Shown: positions 1 to 9,886 of the stretch, one piece after another
Layout of the letters: each line of letters begins with the position of its first letter
Numbering within the stretch: position 1 is the stretch's first letter
Assembly (NCBI RefSeq): GCF_907165205.1
Contig: NC_058196.1
Span: forward strand, 23,974,501-24,038,500
Reading direction: 5' to 3'
Source of the DNA: Coccinella septempunctata
Taxonomy: Eukaryota; Arthropoda; Insecta; Coleoptera; Coccinellidae
DNA: 64,000 nt
Notes under the pieces: model-generated
What the model was told of the DNA's origin: nothing
Database searches by the model: none
Seen by the model: the letters and a program-made list of their open reading frames with translations, nothing else
Position numbers and translations under genes: made by a program

Positions 1-230
1 GTTTGTTAACAACTTCAGTACTGGGAAAGTTATCGCACAATTATTAACGAGATGAAGATGTAACCAACTTTAGCTATTTTGTGCCCGAACATTTCCAGCA
101 AGTGCTGTTGCACATCCGAATTTTATTAAGTTAGAAGACATGGAAATGATTCAATTTGAAGCGACACTTGGGTAGTTCAAATAAGATTGGGTTCAGTTCA
201 AGAAGGTGGCGAAATTTTGAATAAATTCTC

Positions 231-1620
231 GCCTACATCGATTTAAGTGAGGCATTCGACTCGGTGAATCGGAGAGCGCTATGGAAAATCATGGCACGTC
301 TTGGAGTACCCGAAAAATTCTTAGCAGTGTGTAAAAGCCTTCATACCAACAACACCGCTAGAATACAGCATAATGGTTCTACAACCGACCATTTCTCAAC
401 CAACTCTGGAATAAAACAAGGCTGCGTATTAGCGCCTTTACTGTTCAATATTTTCGCCATACCTGTCTCGATAACTGCTGACATGAGTATGCCAGTAAGA
501 GGTTATGGAATAAGATTCAGATTTGATGAAGGCCTGTTAAACCTGAAGCGCCTCAGAGCAAAAACCCGTTTAAAGTTTATCACGGAACTTCAATATGCGG
601 ACGACTGTTCACTTATCGCTAGCAGCCCAGAAGATCTACAGATAATGCTGGACACCTATAACCATACATACGAAGCTTAAGACCTTAGACTCAATATCGA
701 CAAAACCAAAATCCTGGCAAGTCCTCCAAAAAGCCTTCAAACAGATATCAGCCTGGAGAACGAAACTCTAGAACAGGTCGAGCAGTTCAAATACTTGGGA
801 AGCTTCATAAATACTAGGGCTAACCTAGACACGGAAATACAAAACCGTATCAATTCGGCATCACGGGCATTCTGGAAGCTAAAGGATAGAGTGTTTCAAA
901 ATCACGACCTCAATCTGACCAAGACCAAGACAGCTGTTTACAAAGTAGTGGTCCTCCCAACGCTTCTTTGAGGAAGCGAAAGCTGGACGTAGAGGCGACA
1001 TATTAAACAGCTTGAACAAACGCAACAACGTCATCTAAGACAGATAATGCAAATCAGATGGTTCCACAAAGTTTCGAATGCAGAAGTCTTGCAACCCGCG
1101 AGTTGTACAACAATTGAGACTCAAGTAAAGAGGGTCCGACTCAGATTGAGCACCCACATTCTGAGGATGCAAGACAAAAGACTCCACAAAATAGCTCTGT
1201 ATGGCGAATTAGCAGAGGGAGCCCGGAAACCAGGAGGTCAGTATAAGTGGTTTAAGGATATACTGCTTCAATCCCTAAAATAAGTTAATGCCAGTCATAA
1301 CTGGGAACAACTAGCGTTAGACAGATCACAGTGGAGGTCCTTGGTCCACAGTTATAATGGAGACTCGAGAAGGATGCAGCGGCGGCCAGATCTGGTTGGT
1401 GACTATTCATGCCCGGAGTGTGGTAGGATCTTTAGGTCACGGTTGGGTCTCTACAGTCACAGGAGAGCACACAGTCGCAATTAGCCCTGAAAATTATAAG
1501 TCTTTTCGCACTTTTTTCTCTTTTTCTTTTCTGTTTCTTTTTTCTTTTCCTTTTTTGGTCTTTTTGTAGATTCATTCCTGGCAACGGGATACAGCAATGA
1601 ATGAATTAATGAATGAATGA
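231..1620 (+). pseudogene. Non-LTR retrotransposon reverse transcriptase fragment (RTE-like family, copy 1)
   Basis: 3' part of a reverse transcriptase that would copy element RNA at a nicked target. One frame runs from YIDLSEAFDSVNRRALW (catalytic Asp) through GCVLAPLLFN and the YADDC catalytic box near 595 to a C-terminal CPECGRIFRSRLGLYSH...H motif near 1410-1475, a C2H2-like zinc finger. The frame has no indels, but in-frame stops (678-680, near 969, near 990 and 1281-1283) break it, so it is a dead, 5'-truncated copy. It ends in a TGAA/GAATG short-repeat tail at about 1590-1620 instead of poly(A). Homologous copies lie at 20195-21010 (-), 60973-61730 (+) and 63101-64000 (-). The clade is uncertain; the class is clear. 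Confidence 0.88.
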
Positions 1621-2826
1621 TATGGGTAGCCAATTCTAGCTTAGATCCAGATTATACTTCTCAAATCAAGCGATGTAAAACTTTCTCGTCTCCAGTCTTA
1701 TACGAGGAGAGTCTCGCAGTGGTCTCGTAGTCTCGTGAATATCTTAGACAAAAGAGGGATTTTGCTTCCGAATTTGAAAAGTTTGAAATCATATCTTCGT
1801 ATTCATATCACTTTTTCCTATTTTTTCTCTACAAGATTGCAAAAGCACGAAAAAATAAGTTGATTTCATTAAAAATTTAATCGCAATTATCGAGAGCAGA
1901 ATTTCTTTTCCGAGAGAATGGTTTATTTTATACCACAACATGGACAAATATTCGAATAAGATTCACAGGCAAGCCTGAAGACGTCAGAGAGCCCGATAAG
2001 ATTCAACATTCCATTCAGAGTACCAGATAGCATTTTCCATCCCTAATTGCTATTCTCTAGCATATTCCCAAGCCACTACGCCGAAGAAGAAAGTGTACTC
2101 TCTACAACACCAGGATGAAATTTCTAGACCTCACTGTATAAATTACCGTCCCGAATAATGCCTCAAAGGGAATAAATAGTTGACGGTGTTTACTCTTTCC
2201 ACAATGCCTTCTACCAATTACAAATAGACGCCTCATAAATGCGAATCAAGTCAGCCTAGGCTTAGAATTACCGAGTGCTGAATTTCGCGCTCGTGTAATA
2301 ATAGATCCTAATTAGATTGTGGCGAACTCTGGAAATTGACTCGAGAAGGAAACTGTCCTTTCGAGTCGCTTCCGTCTAATTGCTCGAGGTATCTCAGTAT
2401 TCAGACTTTCACATAACAGAAATAAACTAAGTTGTTCTTCCAGGGTACATCGTTTGAATCCGAACAAGTTTCAGCTGGATATATGGCAAGTTGTCCCGAG
2501 TGCGACGTTATATTTAAACTCGTCGACGAGTTCCAAATACACTCATTGTTATCAAGAGCGCTTTTCTGAAGTTTTTCGAATGCTTCAATTCTCATCTGAA
2601 TGAAGCCATGAATTCGCTGATTCAGTGTATAAAGTGGAAACGTCAGATTCCTCCCTATAAAATACTGCTTCTACTGAAGGGTTATTTTGTTGAGGAGGAC
2701 TTCAGCAACTAGGTAGAAAATAGTCGGATGCATGAACAATAAGGACAAAACAGAATCGTATTGCCTACTGTTTCATCTGTATAGGTTGAATATTGCCATG
2801 TAATAGGTTTGAGTGTCAGTTAAGCC
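1621..2826. other. Intergenic, no gene recognised
   Basis: AT-rich sequence with only short, stop-bounded reading frames. I saw no coding signature, splice-bounded exon or repeat shared with the rest of the window. Confidence 0.5.
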
Positions 2827-2958
2827 TTGTTCAGACAAGGTTAGTAGTTTAGTCGGGTAGCGAGTAATTTAGTCGGGTAGGACAGTACCTGGTGTTTTAG
2901 ATTTCAAATTACTCGCTACTCGACAGACTCGACTCAACAACTGGCCTAGTCTGGATAC
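2827..2958. repeat. Imperfect inverted repeat, candidate MITE remnant
   Basis: The left arm (2827-2870) and the reverse complement of the right arm (2906-2958) share the core TAGCGAGTAATTT and then a looser run (GTTCAGAC against ATCCAGAC, and TTTAGTCG against GTTGAGTCG). About 35 bp separate the arms. The size and structure fit a small non-autonomous DNA element. No clear target duplication was identified. Confidence 0.6.
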
Positions 2959-3181
2959 GCCAATGAAGCGTGGCTTAGACAACATTGACAACTTGACAGT
3001 CACGACGACGCAGCACACTCTCTACAAAATGTCAGATGATCGCGCTTCCACTGAAGCAATAATCATCCTCCTTGTTCACATTGATGAACTAACGTCTCAT
3101 TATGTTAATCTCGTATTCTTTGTGAAACTTCTCTAACAGTTCTCCTTATTCAAGTACTTCTCTTTCTAGTCTTCTCACCTC

Positions 3182-3925
3182 AAAGGTGCGCATATCTATA
3201 TCATCACGGACAGCCAGGCCACGCTGAGGTACCTGGAAGCACACTGCCAGAGGTCTCTCCTGACATGGGAGTGCCATAATACCATAAAGCAACTGGCCAG
3301 AGACAACATAGTGACTCTACTGTGGGTACCAGGGCACTGTGGTGTTGAAAAAAACGAGAAAGCCGATGAACTTGCAAAAAGGGAATCAAGGTTAATACCT
3401 CCTGGACCTGAGCCTTTCTGTGGGCTTGGAAAGTACCAATACAAGACAGCGGTCCAACAACAGATTAACCCTCTGGAGAAACACTCTTGGAAATTCGTGA
3501 TGATTTCACCGACCTACACCAGAAAACTGCTAAAGCTGTCACGAGCTGAGCTTCGGGTGATGGTGAGACTGCTGACAGGGCACTGTCGGTACAAATATCA
3601 TTTGCACCGTATGGGTAAGTCATCAGATGAGATTTGTAGGCTCTGTGGATCGGAAGCAGAAACAGCTGAACACATGGTATGCAAGTATACAGAGCTGGCG
3701 GACCTAAGAACCACTCATATGGGGAAATCGGTCCTGAATACTCACGAGGTAACGGCTAAGGCCCCTAAGGATGTTGCCAGTTTTATCAACACCATTGACG
3801 ACCTCCTTGGTTTCCTATGAATGAGTAGGGTAGAGAACAAAAGATCTACATGGTCGCAGTTCCCAAAAGGCTTATAGTGTCACAACGACCCTGGTTCAAA
3901 TAATGACAAAAATAAATAATAGTCT
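3182..3925 (+). pseudogene. Non-LTR retrotransposon RNase H plus C-terminal zinc-finger fragment (family N, copy A)
   Basis: The frame opens inside an RNase H domain: IYIITDSQATLRYLEAH holds the second-Asp motif and LLWVPGHCGVEKNEKADELA holds the His/Asn/Asp motif. The first Asp motif is missing, so the fragment is 5' truncated. A linker with LLTGHCRYKYHLHRMG follows, then a CRLCGSEAETAEHMVC zinc finger, as at the 3' end of I/R1/LOA-type non-LTR elements. RNase H would remove template RNA during target-primed copying. The frame ends at 3820, and an A-rich AAATAAATAATAG stretch near 3905-3920 may be the element's 3' end. Related fragments occur at 21150, 33160, 36290, 43990 and 54140. Confidence 0.87.
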
Positions 3926-4004
3926 TGTCATTCAATTCTGGTGCTGAATTGTTCTCTTAAGAAGGTAATGTACTGAGGGTACATCTTCTCAAAATTATCA
4001 ATTA

Positions 4005-4850
4005 ATTCGTTTCCATGTCTTTTTCATGATTTCGTGCGAGATGATGAGAAATCTACAGAAAATGTTCATGATTCTTCTTTTGTACTGCTCATTTCACAGT
4101 TTTTCTCTAGTCATCTCAATCATGAATGAATATTTTATGATATTTTACACCTCAACTAGATTTCCAGACCTTTCTAGATTTTCTAACATGTAAATGGTTA
4201 TGTAGCACCAGAATTGAACATTCTCAAGTCTTTCTTATCTATAATGAATACTGATTCATTGTTTTCTTATGATCATCTCATTAATTGGAATCAGTTTATT
4301 TCATTTTTTAAGACAACTCCGATGTTCACTTTTTACTTACATATAAGTAATTACTGTTGTAGAGTTCCAGATGACTGAATCCTTATGTTCTCTAGAGTCG
4401 ACCCTAGAATTAGTAGTTTTCCTTCAGAACACGATGTGAACTTCTCAAATATGGTTCAACGGTCAGTGGTAAGCCATGACACTGGTTGAAACTCTCTCCT
4501 CCTGGTTGCACCCTGGAAGGTCTGCTCTGGTAATCGTGTACTCTCAATTAGTATGATCTGCCCATTTTACTTTGTACTCTCATTGATATATTCTCATATA
4601 CATTCATCTTGCTCGATATACAGATTAGTTCTCAAGCCTTCTCCTCTTCTCGAAGCCAAAGATTAGTGGTTTCTCTCATTAGTACTCTCGATTTGTACCT
4701 CTCATAATTTATCAATGGTATCTTGTATTTTTCTAATAGACGTTCTAATCATGCTTATTTGTAAGGAGTTTGTTTCCGTAAATGTTGTATTCATTGATAA
4801 ATTTTTACACTCTTCAAGACAAAGATCCTCTTATTCTTTCCTTTCTATTC
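4005..4850. repeat. Dispersed non-coding repeat, copy 1 (about 850 bp)
   Basis: Aligns along its length with 30430-31240. Shared blocks include CAGAACACGATGTGAACT, ATGGTTCAACRGTCA, TAAGCCATGACACTGGTTGA, CATCTTGCTCGATATACAG and TCTCAAGCCTTCT. It has no reading frame and is unusually rich in TTCTC and CTCTC. This copy carries about 45 extra bases near 4200 (GCACCAGAATTGAA) that are complementary to ATTCAATTCTGGTGC at about 3930. The family is not recognised. Confidence 0.75.
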
Positions 4851-5600
4851 TCTCAAAAGAATTTCGAATGTTTTTTCATACCTCTTATAATTGAGGAGAT
4901 ATGCCATTACAATATTTAGCCTTGAGAAACACCAGTAAGAGAAAGAAGGAAATCAGATAATGTAGAATTCACATTTTTTGCTTTGGTTTCTGGCGAATGT
5001 ATCGACGACTGAAGCATATCATCCGAAGAATTTCGAAACCTCGCCATCGTACGAGGAAATATTTTCCACGGAACGAATTTTTCAGAATACATAACAGTCC
5101 GGAGCAGATAGCGAGCTGAAGGAGCTGCTTCGAATTCATCCGGCAACTTGCCTCTTAAATAACAACGATACGGGATAAAATCGATGTATTATAAATTTTG
5201 ATGCCTGGAGCTGTTCTGTGAAGCGGCTTCGAAGGAATGATCGATGAAACATTTGCATAAAAACGACGGCAACGGACTGAATCGAGCAATACCAATTGGC
5301 CGCTCCAGGATACTATGTAAAAAGTTGAGCCGTTCTTCGTGGCCTCTCAATTCCCTCTCAGAAGGGAACGATTGTGGTTTTCACATATTTAATTCATCAG
5401 GTGAAAGCGGTCGAGAGATTTTAATGGATTTTTTTGGGCTTTCTATTGAGTTTTTCCTTGGTGCCGAGGAATGTTTCGATGTTTTATTTCTGGAAACACT
5501 TCCTCATATTTCAATCGTCTTACGGACACGTATTGCGAGCAATCGTAGAATATCTGCACTTATGTCAGTTTTCTACCATTAAGGAATAATATTAGGAACT
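4851..5600. other. Intergenic, no gene recognised
   Basis: No supported coding region. The open frames here lack domain signatures and carry stops in all related readings. Confidence 0.45.
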
Positions 5601-5914
5601 GATTTTCAGGTGCCACCTTTAGGGAGCTGTATCTACGCAGGGGTTGCTCAAAAAAAATTATATGAAGGACTTACACTAATTTTCACAAGGAATCTCTCCT
5701 CTCCACGATACACCATCCGTTGTTATAATTGTATCTATGCTGTTTTAATTACTCACTATGTATGTTCACTCCCTATCTTATACTGTATTTGGTGTTGCTT
5801 AATACTTTGTAAAATTTTCTGTAACTACATTTTGTTTCATTATACCTATGACCTGTGTAAGCAATTCATGAAATTGTAAGAACACCAATAAATTCTTTCT
5901 CTCTCTCTCTCTCA
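5601..5914 (+). mobile_element. Possible LINE 3' end with CT-repeat tail
   Basis: T-rich low-complexity sequence ending with AATAAATTCTTT followed by a (CT)n run at about 5895-5913. This resembles the 3' ends of some non-LTR elements that finish in short tandem repeats. No reverse-transcriptase residues are left, so the call rests on the tail alone. It could simply be a microsatellite next to AT-rich DNA. Confidence 0.3.
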
Positions 5915-6540
5915 TCATTTATATTTCTACATCACTATCTGTAGGGGAGTCCAAAAGTTAAAAGTCTCGAGAGGAAAGAGTTTCATTCACGAAATTGGGT
6001 CGTTTCCCAAGAAGGAGAAAAATACTTTCGAAACGATTACATTTTGTTCTCCGTTCCTAGGTTACCCTTCCCCTAATGATTCTGAACGAAGATTCCCAAT
6101 TACATTCGCATCATAATCAATCATGGGAGGTTTCAATGTGTTGAGCTTTTTCCCCCCTCATTCTCGTTATTGAAGGCTGCTTTTTCCGAAGAATCAATAT
6201 AATTGGTTTACTTACGGCAGTTCTACTGCTTCTCTGGGAATTGTCGTTTTTTGATTGATAGTGGTAATCAGATGTGAGGTTGTACCCAGGAAATGATACG
6301 AGGGATGTTCTGGAAAGAACTTTTTGAATACTTTCTTCCCAATGCTGGAGTAATTTGTTGTCGTCTTCATGCGAATGGAGAAAAAGCAATTTCATTATTT
6401 TCCTCCATCTCTACTAAATGAATAGAATGGCAGGAAAAATGTATCCACAGGGTGCTAGTTGCTTTCTACTTGTACGAAAGCGCAAGAGAACTAGCATAAA
6501 ATTGAAGTGAATAATAAAGAATGATCACGCCTGGGTAAAT
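5915..6540. other. Intergenic, no gene recognised
   Basis: No recognisable gene or repeat. Confidence 0.4.
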
Positions 6541-6800
6541 GTATAGTACCCAGTAGAACATGCCAATATCGAATAAAGTTCCATTAATTCCAAACGTTCT
6601 CCACCGTAGAAAAATGCTATGTTGCTCTGATGAGGCCAAATGAGGCCGAAACCATGGTCAGCATCTGCTTTTCTTCGGTGGAGCGTACTCCATTTGGGGC
6701 CTTGACGATGGCAAATTGGCTAGTTCAATTAAGATCGTAACACTTGTTGATATTCATATCGTCGGGTGGTATGCATCTGAATTCATCCTTATTATTGAAG
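6541..6800. repeat. Dispersed repeat family X, copy 1
   Basis: Contains ATTCCAAACGTTCTCC, CTATGTTGCTCTGA, GAAACCATGGTCAGCATCTG, TTTTCTTCGGTGGAG and TGATATTCATATCGTCGGG. The same ordered blocks occur at 46040-46400, at 60690-60972 continuing at 61739-61810, and partly at 61935-62160. No protein or terminal inverted repeat is evident. The copy directly precedes a non-LTR fragment. Confidence 0.7.
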
Positions 6801-7985
6801 TGTATCTTCGCCAATTTCAACTTTGGTTTGAGCAATAGTGATTGGAGTTCGTTTTCAGTTTTCTTCATCGTGAGCGTTTTCGTTACATGCTTATTGATTT
6901 TTAATGTTGATCATACATTATTAAGTAATAAGTGCGCAGGAGCTAATTGTATATCTGCTAGGATTCTGAAGCTGATAAGCTCTGAGATTTGTAAACATTT
7001 TGCTCATTGTATTAATGTTTCTGTAAGTTCTGGAATCTTTCCCACTATTTTGAAAAAAGCTCTGTTTGCTGATGATGTTTCGGTAGTGGTTTCAGCCCTA
7101 CCATTCGATGAGCTTCAGGCTCTATATCAGCTATTAATAGAAAGTTTCGTAACCTGGTGTCATAAAAATAACTTAATGATAAACATAAATAAAACCGAAT
7201 GTATTTACTTTACAATCAGGCAAAGTGATCGTATTCTGGTGCTTGACCATTTAAATAATGTTATTTTGTCTAAGAATGATACTAAATTTCTTGGCATTCA
7301 CCTTGACAACAACTTGAAATGGGGCTTGCACGTAGAGTCCGTATGCAAAAAGTTGAACAGTTCTTACTATGCCATGAATAGGGTTAAAAACTTACTTCCG
7401 CTAGAGTCACTCATAAACATCTTCTACAGTTTGGCTTATAGCCACTTATCCTACAATATTCTGCTGTGGGGAAACTGTTCGGACGTTGGAAGAGCTTTTA
7501 TATTACAGAAGCGAATCTTGCGATTGATATTCAGTATACCTTCACGTTAATCCTGTAGACCCATATTTACAGTGCATAGAATACTAACCTTACCTTCCAT
7601 TTTTATTTTCAAATGTCTTCTGCACGTGAAAGAAAATGAGGAAAATATTGTTCGGTTGTCTAGTTTTCATAATTATGGTACCAGATGTGAAAGAACTCTA
7701 TTTGTCCCTAAGCATAAAACAACTAAGTTTGAGATGTCTCCTTCCTATCAATGTATTAGACTTTATAATCATTTGCCTCATAGTGTTCGATCTCTCGATT
7801 CCAGAAATTTTAGAAAAACTGTTAAGAACCTAATGCTGAACAAATGTTATACAGTAAATGAATACCTTAATGATGTTATATTGCTTAGCTAATGTAATTT
7901 CTATTTTCCACCTTATGACTTGTCCTATACATTATAAATATCTCAAAGGATCAATAAACGTTATTATTATTATTATTATTATCGT
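6801..7985 (+). pseudogene. Non-LTR retrotransposon with internally deleted reverse transcriptase (CR1/Jockey-like family, copy 1)
   Basis: The 5' part reads ISARILKLISSEICKHFA, INVSVSSGIFP and LKKA, the usual start of the reverse-transcriptase core. It then jumps without a frame break at about 7056 to LFADDVSVVVSAL, the catalytic Asp-Asp box. The palm segment between, about 110 residues in relatives including the PQGS..GP motif, is deleted, so the enzyme cannot work. The thumb (TKFLGIHLDNNLKW, PLESLINIFYSL, HLSYNILLWGN) and C-terminus (FEMSPSYQCIRLYNHLP) follow with one frame break near 7550. The copy ends in AATAAACG plus an (ATT)n tail at 7962-7982. A second copy lies at 40803-41885 (-). 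Confidence 0.85.
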
Positions 7986-8762
7986 TTTTTTGATTTCATA
8001 TTTCATGGTGAGGTTTTTTGATTTTCTGCTCATTTTCTTTCGTGAATTATTTTAATTTCACCTTAACTAGCGTTTTACTATGAACGTGAGTATAAGCTAG
8101 TTGTCTTTTTCGCCAACTGTTTCTATATCAGTGTATAAGAAATCATTTCACTCCTTCCAGAACAGATTTTGCATAATTTATTCGGTCATCCCCAATGTGC
8201 GATCTCCTTCAGGTCTCGAAAGGTCCAATAAGGTGACCGTCATCATCACCAATGTCAGAGCAACTAATTCGTTTCCTTGACATTCTCCGCCTCTTGGCTC
8301 AAGTTAGCTCGTAAACAGGATTCGTCAAGTTCGCCATACTGGGCCTACACATTTTCCATAATCTTGTTCAGAATTTGCACTTTGATTCAATTTAACGGTC
8401 CGATACGGAGTGGGAGTTTATGTTCTCTATTAGGTGAATTATTTGCATTTAGTCAGGATCAGTTCCTTCCAGAGCAACTCAAGAACTCAAGCAGCGAAGA
8501 CATTAAGAAAGTAATAATCAAGATATCCAAGCAAACTGGATGAATCGTTAAATTTTGATTATGTAGATATTTCGCAAACATAATTTCATTTAATGAAACT
8601 GCCGAAATTGCTATACTCAGAAAGGTCAAGTACATTGTAATTTCTAGATTCTTCACTTTGAAAATAAATTTTTGGTGAAATTTTAATCAATGTTTGCTAT
8701 ATTTTTCTGAATTCCTTTCAATTATAGAAGGATGAAAAACGTACACACTACTTCAATAACAG
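7986..8762. other. Intergenic, no gene recognised
   Basis: AT-rich flank between the (ATT)n tail and the LTR element; no supported feature. Confidence 0.4.
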
Positions 8763-8766
8763 GTAC

Positions 8767-9747
8767 TGTTATGGTTCAGTTTTTACCAAATGAATGTATT
8801 GTTGAATTGTCGTGAGTAACAATTCAAATCGTACAAAATTTAGTTTCATATAAAAGAATTTTTCAGTTGGAAATTTCAAAGAGGTTTCTCAGTTCTAATA
8901 AGATCTAGGCTAGTTAGTTGTTCTTCGAATTTTAGAAAATTGTTACATTTGTTAGCATTAATGAGGATATTTAAATTATCATAGATGCTCAGATTTGAAA
9001 ATTTCAAGATGACAGGAAACAAAAAATAGAATTGTCAGAATTTTTTTTGAGAGTATGAATGAAAGTAATGTTTTTGTAATTTGGATATTGAAAGATTGAA
9101 TATTATCGATACAGTATGTATAGAGTTCGGAGTTCAAGAATGTTATAATCTCATATGAGATCTTGAATTGAAAAATTGAATACAAGGATAAACATGAACT
9201 TTGATGGGAGAAAATCCTAATATGGAGGTGATATAATACATGACGAATTAAAAGAAGAAAGAAAGACAAATTTGATGGAAACATGGAGATTCTTCAAGAG
9301 ATATTGAGAAAATTTCCGAAATTTTGACAACAATATAGTACAACAATAATGAATTCGACCAGTGACAGAGCATAGACTTCATATCAGATAAGTAGTGTCA
9401 TAGGAGCTAACTTTCGTGAAGTGATATAGACAGGACAATCAGAGATATAAAGTAAGGTAATTTAGTAATTAGTATTTAAGTGTTTGTATTTTATTATTTT
9501 CTGATTGATTATAGTTTGTTAATTGAATATTAAATTTTTTTTATATATATCATTGATAAATATCATAAAGCACTTTACAGCTGAGAACCCCCTTGAGAAA
9601 GAGTTAATAGAAAAATATTTCAAAATTCATTGAAAGTTGGTATTAAATCAATTTCAAAAGGTTTATGAATCCGTTTAAACTAAATTTAAAATTTTTTATT
9701 CATAACAGATTGACAATAAAGGGATTGATATAAAACGGATCATAACA
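8767..9747 (+). repeat. 5' LTR (981 bp)
   Basis: Begins TGTTATGG and ends GATCATAACA. It would hold promoter and polyadenylation signals: a TATAAAAG box at 8849-8856 with TCAGT initiator-like motifs at 8863 and 8888, and AATAAA at 9715-9720 near the 3' end. These assignments are inferred from motif position. It has 16 bp (CAGAGCATAGACTTCA, near 9365-9381) that the 3' copy lacks. A 101-codon minus-strand frame occurs identically in both LTRs, which reflects LTR identity and not a gene. Confidence 0.95.
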
Positions 9748-9750
9748 AAA

Positions 9751-9768
9751 TGGCGCCCAACGTGGGGC
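9751..9768 (+). promoter_or_regulatory. Primer-binding site, tRNA-Lys type
   Basis: TGGCGCCCAACGTGGGGC lies three bases after the LTR end. It begins TGG, complementary to the CCA end of tRNA, and matches the well-known primer site for the lysine tRNA (tRNA-Lys1,2 class). Minus-strand DNA synthesis would start here. Confidence 0.92.
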
Positions 9769-9886
9769 TCTTAAATTTGTAGAGATATATTTTTTTTTAA
9801 ATTTTGATATTGAATCCGATTATAATAATCATTTCAATTTTTTTTTGTGGATATATTCATAAATTTATTTCACTAACAATCATAAT

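Noticed and set aside
8979..9284. 101-codon frame present identically at 8979-9284 and 14745-15050
   Set aside because: It is simply the same stretch of the two LTRs read antisense, AT-rich and without a domain.
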